DNA of 64,000 bases, taken from the NCBI RefSeq assembly GCF_002086795.1, contig NZ_MVIM01000002.1, positions 496,001 through 560,000 on the forward strand, read 5' to 3'. This document shows, in pieces, positions 34,293-43,732 of the stretch; positions within the stretch are counted from its first letter, which is position 1; every line of letters begins with the position of its first letter. Position numbers and translations under genes: made by a program. Source of the DNA: Mycolicibacterium tusciae (GTDB taxonomy: Bacteria; Actinomycetota; Actinomycetes; Mycobacteriales; Mycobacteriaceae). The notes under the pieces are model-generated. The model did not search any database and had not been told where the DNA came from. It was given only the letters and a program-made list of their open reading frames with translations.

Positions 34293-34330
34293 GAATTCAG
34301 CCTAGGTCACCGTGCGGAGATACTTGCGCC

Positions 34331-34597
34331 ATGGGAAGACGGGTCGAACTGCTCACACGTGCCGGCTGCACGATCTGCACCGGCGCCGCTGCCCGGCTCG
34401 CTGAGCTGGCCGACGAGCTGGGCTTCACGTTGACGATCACCGACGTCGACACCGTTGCGGCCGAGGGGGACCCGGCGCTGCGGGCCGAGTTCGGCGATCG
34501 GCTGCCGGTGGTGCTGCTCGACGGCGCCGAGCACAGCTACTGGGAAGTCGATGAGCCCCGGTTGCGGGCGGATCTCCGGAAACCGCCGCCGAAATAA
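34331..34597 (+). CDS. Glutaredoxin-like protein (Rv0508-like, DUF836)
   Basis: An 88-residue thioredoxin-fold protein with a CTIC active site (C13, C16) near the N-terminus and the conserved LPVVLLDG stretch. Small redox proteins of this DUF836 type have no confirmed partner. It is divergent from serB1 and lies upstream of the haem operon, as Rv0508 does. Confidence 0.86.
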   Translation: MGRRVELLTRAGCTICTGAAARLAELADELGFTLTITDVDTVAAEGDPALRAEFGDRLPVVLLDGAEHSYWEVDEPRLRADLRKPPPK

Positions 34598-34711
34598 GGT
34601 TCCGGTACGGATTCCGGCCGTCAGACGTGTCGAAAGTCCCATCTCGGCAACGTCGATAATTTGGTGAGCTCGCTGGTCACCGATTACCTTGGATGACGTG
34701 GTGGATAAGCC

Positions 34712-36055
34712 GTGAGCGTGCTGCTTTTCGGGGTTTCGCACCGCAGCGCGCCGGTGTCTGTTCTCGAGCGGTTGAGCACCGATGAGGCCGAACAGGCCAA
34801 AATCGTCGAGAAGGTCCTGCAGTCGTCGCTGGTGACTGAAGCCATGGTGCTGTCCACCTGCAACCGGGTCGAGGTCTACGCCGTCGTCGAGGCCTTCCAC
34901 GGCGGCCTGTCAGTGATCGGGCAGGTGCTCTCGGAGCACTCCGGTATGGGCCTGGGCGACCTCACGAAATACGCCTACGTGCGCTATGCCGAGGCGGCCG
35001 TCGAGCATCTTTTCGCGGTGGCCAGCGGCCTGGATTCCGCGGTGATCGGCGAGCAGCAGGTGCTCGGGCAGGTGCGCCGGGCATACGCCACCGCCGAGGC
35101 GAACCACACCGTGGGCCGCACGCTGCACGAACTGTCCCAGCGCGCCCTTTCCGTCGGCAAGCGGGTGCACGCCGAAACCGGCATCGACGCCGCCGGCGCA
35201 TCCGTGGTGTCGGTGGCGCTCGATATGGCCGACGCCAAGCTCGGCTCGCTGGCGGGCCGCAGCGCCGTCGTCATCGGCGCGGGCTCGATGGGTTCGCTGT
35301 CGGCCAAGTACCTGGTGAAGGCGGGTGTCGAGCGTATTCACGTGGTGAACCGCTCGCTGCCGCGCGCGAAGCGGCTGGCCGAGAAGATCCGTGAACTCGG
35401 TGTGACGGCCGACGCGTTTCCGTTCGACCACCTCACGCCGACGCTGACCGACGCCGACGTCGTCGTGAGCTGCACGGGCGCTGTCCGTCCGGTGGTGTCG
35501 CTGGCCGACGTCCACCGCGGTCTCGCACACGGTCAGACGCCCAAACAGCTGGTGATCTGCGACCTCGGCATGCCCCGCAACGTCGACCCGGCCGTCGCCG
35601 GTCTTCCCGACGTCTACGTCGTCGACATGGACAGGATCCAGCGCGAGCCGTCGGCGCGCGCCGCGGCGTCGGACACCGAGGCGGCCCGGACCATCGTCGC
35701 CGCCGAGGTGGCCAACTACCTGTCCGGCCAGCGCATGGCCGAGGTCACACCCACGGTCACCGCCCTGCGCCAGCGGGCCGCCGACGTGGTCGAGGCTGAG
35801 CTGTTGCGACTGGACAACCGGCTGCCGGGACTCGAAGCGGCCCACCGCGATGAGGTCGCCAAGACGGTGCGACGGGTCGTCGACAAGCTCCTGCACGCCC
35901 CGACAGTCCGGGTCAAGCAGCTGGCCAGCGCCCCGGGCGGCGACAGCTACGCCGAAGCGCTGCGGGAGCTGTTCGAGCTCGACCAGCAGGCTGTCGACGC
36001 TGTCGCGGCGGGCGAATTGCCTTTGATGGCAACCGATCTCGACAAGACCGAGTAG
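34712..36055 (+). CDS. hemA: Glutamyl-tRNA reductase
   Basis: First step of the C5 haem pathway: reduces glutamyl-tRNA to glutamate-1-semialdehyde with NADPH. The 447-residue product has the nucleophile C50 in LSTCNRVE, the glutamate-recognition motif [17 protein letters not shown], the NADPH motif [15 protein letters not shown] and a C-terminal dimerisation helix region. The GTG at 34712 has GGATAAG upstream. hemC begins four bases after the stop. In other bacteria the N-terminus is the site of haem-dependent turnover; no sequence evidence for that here. Confidence 0.97.
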   Translation: MSVLLFGVSHRSAPVSVLERLSTDEAEQAKIVEKVLQSSLVTEAMVLSTCNRVEVYAVVEAFHGGLSVIGQVLSEHSGMGLGDLTKYAYVRYAEAAVEHLFAVASGLDSAVIGEQQVLGQVRRAYATAEANHTVGRTLHELSQRALSVGKRVHAETGIDAAGASVVSVALDMADAKLGSLAGRSAVVIGAGSMGSLSAKYLVKAGVERIHVVNRSLPRAKRLAEKIRELGVTADAFPFDHLTPTLTDADVVVSCTGAVRPVVSLADVHRGLAHGQTPKQLVICDLGMPRNVDPAVAGLPDVYVVDMDRIQREPSARAAASDTEAARTIVAAEVANYLSGQRMAEVTPTVTALRQRAADVVEAELLRLDNRLPGLEAAHRDEVAKTVRRVVDKLLHAPTVRVKQLASAPGGDSYAEALRELFELDQQAVDAVAAGELPLMATDLDKTE

Positions 36056-36058
36056 AGC

Positions 36059-37039
36059 TTGACTACATCTCCCCCCGGGTCGCTGCGCTCCTACCCCCAG
36101 GGACCCATCAGGATAGGCACCCGGGGCAGCCTGTTGGCGACGACCCAGGCCGGTCTCATCAAAGACGCGCTCGAGGGCAGAGGGCACGCCGCTGAGTTGG
36201 TCATCGTCTCGACCGAGGGCGATCGATCCGACGCCCCGGTGGCCGAGATCGGTATCGGCGTGTTCACCGCGGCGCTGCGGGAGGCGATTCACGACGGCCG
36301 GGTGGACATGGCGGTGCACTCCTACAAGGATTTGCCGACCGCGCCCGACGAACGATTCAAGATCGCTGCGATACCCCCGCGAGAGGACGCTCGCGATGCC
36401 TTGGTGGCCCGCGACGGCCTGGTGCTGGGGGAGTTGCCTGCCGGGTCGGTCATCGGCACATCGAGCCCGCGACGGGCCGCGCAGCTTAGAGCATTGGGTC
36501 TCGGTTTGGAAATCCGCCCCCTAAGAGGCAACCTTGACACCAGGTTGAACAGGGTAAGCAATGGTGATCTCGACGGCGTCGTCGTCGCCCGAGCGGGTCT
36601 GGCCCGCATCGGACGACTGGCCGATGTCACCGAGACCCTGGACCCGGTGCAGATGTTGCCAGCGCCGGCTCAGGGTGCCCTCGCGGTCGAGTGCCGCGCA
36701 GGCGACACCGAGCTCGCCGCGCTGCTGTCGGAGTTGGACGACGCCGACACCCGCGCAGCGGTCACGGCGGAGCGGGCCCTGCTCGCCGCACTGGAGGCGG
36801 GTTGTTCCGCGCCGGTGGGTGCGATCGCCGAGGTGGTCGAGTCCATCGACGAGGACGGCCGCGTCTTCGAAGAGGTGTCGTTGCGCGGTTGCGTGGCGAC
36901 GCTGGACGGATCCGACGTGATCCGTGCGTCCGCGGTAGGGACTACCGATCGGGCACGGGAGCTGGGGCTCTCGGTGGCCGAGGAGTTGTTCGAGCTGGGG
37001 GCGCGCGAGCTCATGGCGGAACGCGACGGCAGTAGCTAG
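36059..37039 (+). CDS. hemC: Porphobilinogen deaminase (hydroxymethylbilane synthase)
   Basis: Joins four porphobilinogens into hydroxymethylbilane. The 326-residue product carries the family motifs [35 protein letters not shown], and the dipyrromethane cofactor Cys in [10 protein letters not shown] (C249). The TTG at 36059 is the only standard start codon between the previous stop and the conserved IRIGTRGS; it adds 16 residues not present in M. tuberculosis HemC. It lies between hemA and hemD on one transcript. Confidence 0.95.
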   Translation: MTTSPPGSLRSYPQGPIRIGTRGSLLATTQAGLIKDALEGRGHAAELVIVSTEGDRSDAPVAEIGIGVFTAALREAIHDGRVDMAVHSYKDLPTAPDERFKIAAIPPREDARDALVARDGLVLGELPAGSVIGTSSPRRAAQLRALGLGLEIRPLRGNLDTRLNRVSNGDLDGVVVARAGLARIGRLADVTETLDPVQMLPAPAQGALAVECRAGDTELAALLSELDDADTRAAVTAERALLAALEAGCSAPVGAIAEVVESIDEDGRVFEEVSLRGCVATLDGSDVIRASAVGTTDRARELGLSVAEELFELGARELMAERDGSS

Positions 37040-37069
37040 AGCTGCGACAAGCATCGAGGTGAGTGATAG

Positions 37070-38752
37070 ATGACAGGCCAAGGGAGCGGGCGAGGGCGTA
37101 AGCCGAAGCCGGGCCGCATCACGTTCGTCGGTTCGGGCCCGGGCGATCCGGGTCTGCTGACGACGCGGGCCCGCACGGTGCTAGCCAACGCCGCCCTGGT
37201 GTTCACAGACCCCGACGTGCCGGAAGCGGTGCTCGCCCTCGCGGGTTCTGAGCTGCCGCCGCCGTCGGGCCCCGAACCCGCCGATCCGCCGGCATCCGTC
37301 GACGGCGACGCAGCCGGGAATGCGGCACCCACGATCTCAGGCGGTCCCGACATCCGGCCCGCGCTGGGCGATCCGGCCGAGGTCGCCAAGACACTGGCGG
37401 CCGAATCGCGCGCCGGCGCCGACGTCGTGCGTCTGGTGGCGGGCGATCCACTGTCGGTGGATGCGGTGATCACCGAGGTGACGGCGCTGGCGAAGACGCA
37501 CCTGGATTTCGAGATCGTGCCGGGACTGCCCGACACCACTGCGGTGCCCACGTATGCGGGCCTGCCGCTGGGGTCGGCACACACCGTCGCCGACGTCCGC
37601 GGCGACGTGGACTGGGAGTCGCTGGCCGCTGCGCCGGGCCCACTGATCCTGCACGCCACCGCATCTCACCTTCCCGATGCGGCGCGCACGCTGATCGAGT
37701 ACGGCCTTGCCGAGAACACCCAGACCGTGGTGACCGCGAACGGTACGACGTGCCAACAGCGTTCGGTCGAGACGACGCTGGCCGGGCTGTTGGACAAGGC
37801 GACGCTGATCGGCACCGAACCGGCGGGACCTTCCCCGGCTACCGCGTGGGCCCAGGCCGGGCCGCTGGTGGTCACGATCGGCAAGACCGTCGCCAACCGC
37901 GCCAAGCTGAACTGGTGGGAGAGTCGCGCACTGTACGGCTGGACCGTATTGGTGCCGCGCACCAAGGACCAGGCCGGCGAGATGAGCGAAAAGCTGGTGT
38001 CCCACGGCGCATTGCCGATCGAGGTGCCGACCATCGCCGTCGAGCCGCCGCGCAGCCCCGCGCAGATGGAGCGTGCGGTCAAGGGTCTGGTCGACGGACG
38101 GTTCCAGTGGGTGGTGTTCACCTCCACCAACGCGGTGCGTGCGGTGTGGGAGAAGTTCAACGAGTTCGGCCTAGATGCCCGCGCATTCTCCGGCGTGAAG
38201 ATCGCGTGCGTCGGTCAGGCGACCGCCGATCGGGTGCGCGCTTTCGGTATCAACCCCGAGCTGGTGCCTGTCGGTGAACAGTCGTCGATCGGCTTGCTCG
38301 ACGAGTTCCCGCCCTACGATGACGTTTTCGATCCGGTGAACCGGGTGCTGCTGCCGCGCGCCGACATCGCCACCGAGACGCTGGCCGAAGGTCTGCGTGA
38401 ACGCGGTTGGGAGATCGAGGATGTCACCGCCTACCGCACTGTGCGCGCGGCACCGCCGCCTGCGCAGACGCGCGAGATGATCAAGACCGGTGGCTTCGAC
38501 GCGGTGTGCTTCACCTCGAGCTCGACGGTGCGCAACCTCGTCGGCATCGCCGGCAAGCCGCACGCACGCACGATCGTGGCGTGCATCGGGCCCAAGACCG
38601 CTGAAACCGCAGCGGAATTCGGCCTACGCGTGGACGTGCAGCCTGAGGTCGCCGCGGTCGGTCCACTGGTCGAGGCGCTCGCCGAGCATGCGGCCCGACT
38701 GCGTGCCGAGGGTGCGCTGCCCCCGCCGCGCAAGAAGAGCCGTCGCCGCTAA
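37070..38752 (+). CDS. hemD: Fused uroporphyrinogen-III C-methyltransferase-like / uroporphyrinogen-III synthase
   Basis: A 560-residue two-domain protein. The N-terminal half resembles the tetrapyrrole methylase CobA (ITFVGSGPGDPGLLTTRARTVL at 17-38, RLVAGDPLSVD), the C-terminal half (from about residue 290) is uroporphyrinogen-III synthase (GWTVLVPRTKDQAGEMSE, FTSTNAVRAV, CFTSSSTVRNL). The methylase half is degenerate: the usual YGDP-type loop reads AGDP and a Pro/Ala-rich insert sits at about 62-95, so methylase activity is doubtful. A basic tail ends the protein. It matches Rv0511. Confidence 0.92.
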   Translation: MTGQGSGRGRKPKPGRITFVGSGPGDPGLLTTRARTVLANAALVFTDPDVPEAVLALAGSELPPPSGPEPADPPASVDGDAAGNAAPTISGGPDIRPALGDPAEVAKTLAAESRAGADVVRLVAGDPLSVDAVITEVTALAKTHLDFEIVPGLPDTTAVPTYAGLPLGSAHTVADVRGDVDWESLAAAPGPLILHATASHLPDAARTLIEYGLAENTQTVVTANGTTCQQRSVETTLAGLLDKATLIGTEPAGPSPATAWAQAGPLVVTIGKTVANRAKLNWWESRALYGWTVLVPRTKDQAGEMSEKLVSHGALPIEVPTIAVEPPRSPAQMERAVKGLVDGRFQWVVFTSTNAVRAVWEKFNEFGLDARAFSGVKIACVGQATADRVRAFGINPELVPVGEQSSIGLLDEFPPYDDVFDPVNRVLLPRADIATETLAEGLRERGWEIEDVTAYRTVRAAPPPAQTREMIKTGGFDAVCFTSSSTVRNLVGIAGKPHARTIVACIGPKTAETAAEFGLRVDVQPEVAAVGPLVEALAEHAARLRAEGALPPPRKKSRRR

Positions 38753-38775
38753 CGCAAACAGTAAGGTGGCCTTGC

Positions 38776-39756
38776 ATGCCTTTTCCAAGTCACCGTCCCC
38801 GTCGGCTCCGGTCGACAGCTGCGCTGCGTCGGCTGGTCGCACAAACCTCTTTGGAGCCAAGGCATCTGGTGCTGCCGATGTTCGTCGCTGACGGCATCGA
38901 CGAGCCTCGCGCAATCTCTTCGATGCCCGGCGTCGTACAGCACACCCGTGACTCGCTGCGCCGCGCCGCCGCCGAGGCGGTCGCCGCGGGCGTGGGCGGT
39001 CTGATGCTGTTCGGTGTGCCGCGCGACGAGGACAAGGATGCCGGCGGGTCGGTCGGGGTTTCTGAGGACGGCATCCTCAACGTCGCGCTGCGGGATCTGG
39101 CGAAGGACCTCGGTGAGGACACGGTGCTGATGGCCGACACCTGCCTCGACGAGTTCACCGACCACGGTCACTGTGGCGTCCTCGACGCCACCGGCAGGGT
39201 CGACAACGACGCGACCAACCAGCGTTACGTCGAACTTGCTGTGGCACAGGCCGATTCAGGTGCGCACGTCGTCGGCCCCAGTGGCATGATGGATGGCCAG
39301 GTGGCGGCCATCCGCGCCGGGCTGGATGCGGCCGGCCACATCGACACCGTGATCCTGGCCTACGCGGCCAAATTCGCTTCGGGCTTCTACGGTCCGTTCC
39401 GTGAGGCGGTGTCCTCGAGCCTGCAAGGCGACAGGCGCACCTATCAGCAGGAGCCGGGCAACGCCCGCGAAGCGCTGCACGAGGTGGAACTCGACATCGA
39501 CGAGGGAGCCGACATCGTGATGGTCAAGCCCGCGATGGCCTACCTCGACGTGGTCCGTGCGGCCGCCGACATCTCGCCGGTGCCGGTGGCCGCCTACCAG
39601 GTCTCCGGCGAATACGCGATGATCTGCGCTGCTGCCGAGAGGGGCTGGATCGACCCGCAGACCGTCGCGCTGGAGACGTTGACCGGCATCCGCAGGGCAG
39701 GCGCCGACATCGTGTTGACGTACTGGGCGGCCGACGTCGCCGCCTGGCTGGCGTGA
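38776..39756 (+). CDS. hemB: Delta-aminolevulinic acid dehydratase (porphobilinogen synthase)
   Basis: Condenses two aminolevulinates to porphobilinogen. The 326-residue TIM-barrel protein has both active-site lysines, K199 (YAAKFASGFYGPFRE) and K251 (VMVKPAMAYLD). The metal region reads DTCLDEFTDHGHCG (C123, D125, C133), with Asp where the full Zn type has a second Cys. The order hemA-hemC-hemD-hemB is the mycobacterial one. Its stop overlaps the next GTG by four bases. Confidence 0.96.
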   Translation: MPFPSHRPRRLRSTAALRRLVAQTSLEPRHLVLPMFVADGIDEPRAISSMPGVVQHTRDSLRRAAAEAVAAGVGGLMLFGVPRDEDKDAGGSVGVSEDGILNVALRDLAKDLGEDTVLMADTCLDEFTDHGHCGVLDATGRVDNDATNQRYVELAVAQADSGAHVVGPSGMMDGQVAAIRAGLDAAGHIDTVILAYAAKFASGFYGPFREAVSSSLQGDRRTYQQEPGNAREALHEVELDIDEGADIVMVKPAMAYLDVVRAAADISPVPVAAYQVSGEYAMICAAAERGWIDPQTVALETLTGIRRAGADIVLTYWAADVAAWLA

Positions 39757-40169
39757 CGCCGCCGGTCGAGCCCTCCGGCCGGCCGGTGGACGTCGACACC
39801 GGATTCTGGCTGTGGGTGGCCTCCCTACCGCTGCTGTTGGCCGGCCACGTCATCGACATGGTCGCCACCCCGAATGTTCGGTTGCCCACCGCGGTGTTGG
39901 CGCTGTCGATACTGTTCGTCGTCGTGCTGGCGGCGGTCGTGCTGACCTTCCAGATCCTGATGCGCCAGGGCTACCGATGGGCTCGCACGGTGCTGACCGG
40001 CGGTGGGGTCGCGACGGTCGTGTACGTCGCGACGAACCTCTTCACGGTCACCCGGCCCACCGTCGCGGCGATGGTTTACGCGGTCTGCGGCATCCTGGGA
40101 TCGGTCCTGATCGCGGGCGGGGTGTTCCTGTTGCACCGCAAAGACGCCCACGCGTTCTTCACGCGGTGA
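39753..40169 (+). CDS. Four-helix membrane protein (Rv0513-like)
   Basis: A 138-residue integral membrane protein with about four hydrophobic segments (residues about 17-35, 45-70, 82-100, 105-127) and short polar ends. No family function can be assigned. It starts at a GTG overlapping the hemB stop (GTGA), so it is translated with the haem genes, as Rv0513 is likely to be. Confidence 0.78.
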   Translation: MTPPVEPSGRPVDVDTGFWLWVASLPLLLAGHVIDMVATPNVRLPTAVLALSILFVVVLAAVVLTFQILMRQGYRWARTVLTGGGVATVVYVATNLFTVTRPTVAAMVYAVCGILGSVLIAGGVFLLHRKDAHAFFTR

Positions 40170-40189
40170 AGCGTTACGCTGGCCCGACC

Positions 40190-40582
40190 ATGACAGCTCA
40201 ACAGTTGCGACCGCGTGTCGTGTCCGCCGGGTTCTGGTGCTGGGCGGCCGGCGCGGTGCTGCTGGTGGCATTCGGGCTACTGCTCGCATTCTCGCCGGAT
40301 GCCCTCCCCTCGCTGTTCCGCGGGATGGGGGCGCTGTTGGCCGCATCGGGTCTCGGCCTGGGATTTCTGGCCGGCCGGGCCCGCCTGGGCGATGAGAGGT
40401 TCCGGCGCGCGGCCATCGCGCTGTCGCTGGCGGTCGTGGTGGTTCTCGCGCTCTTTGCGCTGTACAGCCGCGGGCCGATCTGGCTGCTCATAATGATCCT
40501 GACCATGGTCGGCGCCGTCCTGATGATGCGGCCACCGGCGCTTGAGTGGTTCGCACGAGACCAGAAAGACGAGCCCACGTGA
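40190..40582 (+). CDS. Small membrane protein
   Basis: A 130-residue protein with four probable membrane segments (SAGFWCWAAGAVLLVAFGLL, LFRGMGALLAASGLGLGFLA, AAIALSLAVVVVLALFAL, IWLLIMILTMVGAVLMM). The ATG at 40190 was used; an in-frame GTG at 40166 overlaps the previous stop by four bases, like the other genes here, and adds eight residues, so it is an equally good start. Function unknown. Confidence 0.72.
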   Translation: MTAQQLRPRVVSAGFWCWAAGAVLLVAFGLLLAFSPDALPSLFRGMGALLAASGLGLGFLAGRARLGDERFRRAAIALSLAVVVVLALFALYSRGPIWLLIMILTMVGAVLMMRPPALEWFARDQKDEPT

Positions 40583-41070
40583 CGGACACCAGTTCGCCGC
40601 CCCAGATCTTGTTCTACGAGCCGGGTGCCACGTGGTGGTGGATCCTGGCCGGCCCCGTCGCGGGCATCTCCATGGCGCTGATCCAGCTCTCGGCCGGGTT
40701 AGGCATCCAATGGGTGGTGCCGGGCATCTTCTTCGTCCTCGTGACCGGGTTTTTGTGGATCCAGATCAAGGCGGCCCGGATCCACACCTCGGTGGAATTG
40801 ACACCGGATCACCTGCGCCAGGGCGAAGAACGCATCAGCATCGACGAGATCGTGCGGATCTATCCCGAGGCCACCGGTGCCGAAACGCCGAAATGGCAGT
40901 CGTCGCGTGCACTCGGTGAACTCGCCGGGGTGCCACGTGGACGTAAGGGCATCGGCCTCAAGCTGACCAACGACCGCGGTGCCCAGGCGTGGGCACGCAA
41001 GCATCAGCGGTTGCGCACCGAGCTGACCCGACTGGTCGAGGAACGCATCCCGCCGGAGCCGGCTCCGTGA
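40579..41070 (+). CDS. DUF3093-like membrane protein
   Basis: A 163-residue protein with two membrane segments near the N-terminus (about 18-37 and 42-62, TWWWILAGPVAGISMALIQL and WVVPGIFFVLVTGFLWIQI) and a soluble C-terminal part with SVELTPDHLRQGEERISIDEIVRIY, the pattern of DUF3093. The GTG at 40579 overlaps the previous stop by four bases. Function unknown; the fixed position behind hemB hints at a membrane role linked to haem or respiration, which is only a guess. Confidence 0.78.
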   Translation: MTDTSSPPQILFYEPGATWWWILAGPVAGISMALIQLSAGLGIQWVVPGIFFVLVTGFLWIQIKAARIHTSVELTPDHLRQGEERISIDEIVRIYPEATGAETPKWQSSRALGELAGVPRGRKGIGLKLTNDRGAQAWARKHQRLRTELTRLVEERIPPEPAP

Positions 41071-41336
41071 AGGGCCGCGCTGTCATCCAACTGGTGATGG
41101 CAGCGGCTGCGGGCGTCGGCTGTGTGCTGAGCTGGCTGGCCGCGGTCACGACGGTCGAAGTGCCCCCGATCATCGAGGGTGAGCCGATGACCACGTCGTC
41201 GGTTTACAGTGCGCCCCTGCTGAGTTTGGCTCTGCTGCTGGCGACGGTCGCGGGCGTGCTTGCTGTGCTGGGGGTCGCGGGGTGGCGACGCGTCAATCGC
41301 GCTCGAGTCGAGAGTGCAGCTGCAGTGCCTGCGTGA
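41067..41336 (+). CDS. Small two-helix membrane protein
   Basis: An 89-residue protein with two hydrophobic segments (about 7-28 and 50-72) separated by an extracytoplasmic loop EVPPIIEGEPMTTSSVYSAP. It starts at a GTG overlapping the previous stop by four bases and is the last gene of the hemA-to-here run. It converges on the WS/DGAT gene. No family name can be given. Confidence 0.72.
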   Translation: MKGRAVIQLVMAAAAGVGCVLSWLAAVTTVEVPPIIEGEPMTTSSVYSAPLLSLALLLATVAGVLAVLGVAGWRRVNRARVESAAAVPA

Positions 41337-41351
41337 CGCAGCGGCATTCGC

Positions 41352-42752
41352 TCAGGCCAGCTTGTCCAATTCGTCAAGCGCGTCACCGGTGTACACCGCG
41401 AGGCGCTGCAGGTGTGGCAGGGCGTCCCGGCATCCGATGAATCCGAAGTTCAGGGTGTCGGCGTAGCTCTCCAGCGTGATGTTGAGCGCCATCCCGTGCA
41501 TCGGAATCGAAACCGGGTAGGTGGCTTCCAGGCGACTTCCGTTGAGATACAAGGTTTCTCGCGGCCCGGGAACGTTGCTGACACACAGGTTGAATGTGAA
41601 GGGCAATGGTCCCCTGACGCCCGTCATGGCGCTGGCGAGCTGAAATGCCGTCGGCGCCATCAACGCCGCGGTGTAGGCCAGCACCTCGGTCTGTGACATG
41701 TTCTGCAGCTGACGCTTCGCCGCCCGCGTCGACGCGGTGATCGCATGCAGCCTTTCGACCGGATCTTCGATGTCGGTGCCCATCGTGGTCAAAATCGTCC
41801 CCACCGCGTTACCACCGCCGGCGTCGTCCTTCGGTCGGATGTTGACCGGCAGAAATGCGACCAAGGGTTTGGCGGGCAATTCCCCGAGTTGATCGAGAAA
41901 CGCGCGGAGTCCCCCGCCGATGATCGTGAGCGCGACATCGTTGACGGTCGCGTCGTGCTTGCTGCCGATGCTCTTGAGGCGCTCGAACGGGTAGACCTGC
42001 GTGGCGAACCGGCGATTGCGACTGATGTGCTTGTTCAGAATCGAATGCGGGGCTTGGAACGAGTTGGTGATCTGCCCATATTCGTCGTCGCTGCGGATTT
42101 GCGTGTTGTACAACGCCTTTCCGACATTGACCACCGACTGTGCGCCGCCGACGGCGCCACCGAGCAGGCCGCCGACCAGACTCACTATGGGATTGCGGGG
42201 CGGCGTTGGTGTCTTCGAGCGCCTCTTTGACGGCGGCCCGACGTTGAAGAACAGCGGCTGATCCCGCAGCGTCGGGTCGGTCGACATGCTTCGCTCGAGG
42301 ATTTTGTTCCCCGTGTACCCGTCCACCAACGAGTGGTGGATCTTCATGTAGATGGCGAACCGCCCGCCCTCGAGCCCTTCGATGAAGTGCAGTTCCCACG
42401 GTGGCCGGGTGAAGTCGACGTTCTGGCTGTGCAGCCGGGAGACCAGGATGCCCAGTTCGCGCTCGTCGCCCGGACTCGCGAGCGCCGACCGGCGGACGTG
42501 GTAGTCGATGTCGAACTTCTCGTCTACGACCCACGACTGGTCCGGCCGAAACAGCATGCGCGGATGGGACAGCTTGAGATTCCAGGGTTCGACGACTTCG
42601 AGGTGTCGAGTTTCCTCGAACATCTGGCGCAGATAATCGGACGGCGCGTCGGCCGGCGGGGTGAATGGCATCAGCGCGGCGACGTGCATCATCGAGCTGG
42701 GAGTTTCGCCGTACAGGAAGATCATGTCCTGCGGACTCAGACGCTTCGCCAC
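41352..42752 (-). CDS. WS/DGAT-family acyltransferase
   Basis: Wax ester synthase / diacylglycerol acyltransferase making triacylglycerol or wax esters from acyl-CoA. The 466-residue product has the catalytic motif HHSLVDG at 139-145, PPWELHFIEGL just before it, the mid-protein NDVALTIIGGGLR and the C-terminal VSNVPGP motif. Mycobacteria carry many paralogues; the acceptor cannot be read from the sequence. It starts at a GTG and is divergent from the MpaB-like gene across 122 bases that carry a TetR-type palindrome. Confidence 0.92.
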   Translation of the reverse strand: MAKRLSPQDMIFLYGETPSSMMHVAALMPFTPPADAPSDYLRQMFEETRHLEVVEPWNLKLSHPRMLFRPDQSWVVDEKFDIDYHVRRSALASPGDERELGILVSRLHSQNVDFTRPPWELHFIEGLEGGRFAIYMKIHHSLVDGYTGNKILERSMSTDPTLRDQPLFFNVGPPSKRRSKTPTPPRNPIVSLVGGLLGGAVGGAQSVVNVGKALYNTQIRSDDEYGQITNSFQAPHSILNKHISRNRRFATQVYPFERLKSIGSKHDATVNDVALTIIGGGLRAFLDQLGELPAKPLVAFLPVNIRPKDDAGGGNAVGTILTTMGTDIEDPVERLHAITASTRAAKRQLQNMSQTEVLAYTAALMAPTAFQLASAMTGVRGPLPFTFNLCVSNVPGPRETLYLNGSRLEATYPVSIPMHGMALNITLESYADTLNFGFIGCRDALPHLQRLAVYTGDALDELDKLA

Positions 42753-42843
42753 CGGCGCTCCTTGATTGTCGAAAGCAGAGGCTTCCGACGATATGCCTGC
42801 AGCCGCATCGAAGTGCGACAGGCATCACACTCGCAGCGGTTGG

Positions 42844-42863
42844 TACAAAGTTCGAAATTTGTA
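42844..42863. promoter_or_regulatory. TetR-type operator upstream of the MpaB-like gene
   Basis: A 20-base palindrome with arms TACAAA and TTTGTA around a TTCGAA core; only one symmetric pair of bases is mismatched (positions 7 and 14). It lies 11 bases before the MpaB-like start and in the divergent promoter with the WS/DGAT gene. The TetR gene two genes along (43719) is the obvious candidate to bind it. Confidence 0.65.
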
Positions 42864-42874
42864 ACACTGTGCAC

Positions 42875-43732
42875 ATGACCGATTTGGCCGAGAATGCCGA
42901 ACAGACGCTCGACGCCCTGCCATTGGGTCCGGACTCGCTGGTCTGGCGGTATTTCGGCGACAATCGGATGTACCTGATCGGGCCCCGGCCCGCCGTCCTG
43001 CAGAACATGCTTGCCGAACTCGGCCAGGGCGTACTGGATCATTCGGTGTTCTTCGCCGACACCGCCGCCCGGGTCAAGCGGTCGCTGCCACCGATCTTCA
43101 TGACGGTCTACGGCGCCGACGACGACAACGAGGGGACCCGGGTCCGCGACTTCCACACCAACATCAAGGGCGAGATGCCTGACGGCTCTCGCTACCACGC
43201 GCTGGATCCGGACACGTACTTCTGGGCGCACGCCACATTCCTCGAGCAGGTGCTCTACTTCGCCGACACGTTCGTCAAGCGATTGACCCGTGCGGAAAAG
43301 GAACAGATCTACCTCGAGTCCAAGACTTGGTATCGCCGCTACGGCGTGAGCGAGCGGCCGATGCCCGCCGACTACGCCGAGTTCGAGCGGTATTGGAACC
43401 GGATGATCGACGAGATCGTCGTCGCACATCCGACCGCCAAGTACGGCGTCGGCTATGTCACCAAGGGCTTCCCGCGCCCCAACGGGGTTTCGCCGGTGCT
43501 GTGGCGGCTGATCGCGCCCGTCTTCAACCCCGTGGCCGCGTTCCTCACCACCGGCGGCATGCCGCCGCGGACCAGGGACCTGCTCGGACTGCCGTGGAGT
43601 GAGCGCCAAGAACGCCGATACCAGCGCTTCGCCGCGCTGTGGCGCACCCGGGCGGTGAACTGGGTGTGGGATCATCTGCCAATGCGGTTGCGCTACAACA
43701 CGTTCGCCCAGACCGGCTATGCCAGGGGCTGA
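42875..43732 (+). CDS. MpaB/rubber-oxygenase-like (DUF2236) protein
   Basis: A 285-residue protein of the DUF2236 (oxygenase MpaB) family, which includes haem-dependent latex oxygenases. Recognisable features are [27 protein letters not shown] at the N-terminus and [25 protein letters not shown] in the middle, where the family has conserved His. It may oxidise a lipid or an isoprenoid-like substrate, but this is inference. The ATG at 42875 was chosen just after the palindromic operator; a GTG at 42869 is possible. It overlaps the downstream TetR gene. Confidence 0.85.
   Translation: MTDLAENAEQTLDALPLGPDSLVWRYFGDNRMYLIGPRPAVLQNMLAELGQGVLDHSVFFADTAARVKRSLPPIFMTVYGADDDNEGTRVRDFHTNIKGEMPDGSRYHALDPDTYFWAHATFLEQVLYFADTFVKRLTRAEKEQIYLESKTWYRRYGVSERPMPADYAEFERYWNRMIDEIVVAHPTAKYGVGYVTKGFPRPNGVSPVLWRLIAPVFNPVAAFLTTGGMPPRTRDLLGLPWSERQERRYQRFAALWRTRAVNWVWDHLPMRLRYNTFAQTGYARG

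Noticed and set aside
34910..36319. 469-residue minus-strand frame
   Set aside because: Antisense to hemA and hemC; composition typical of a shadow frame.
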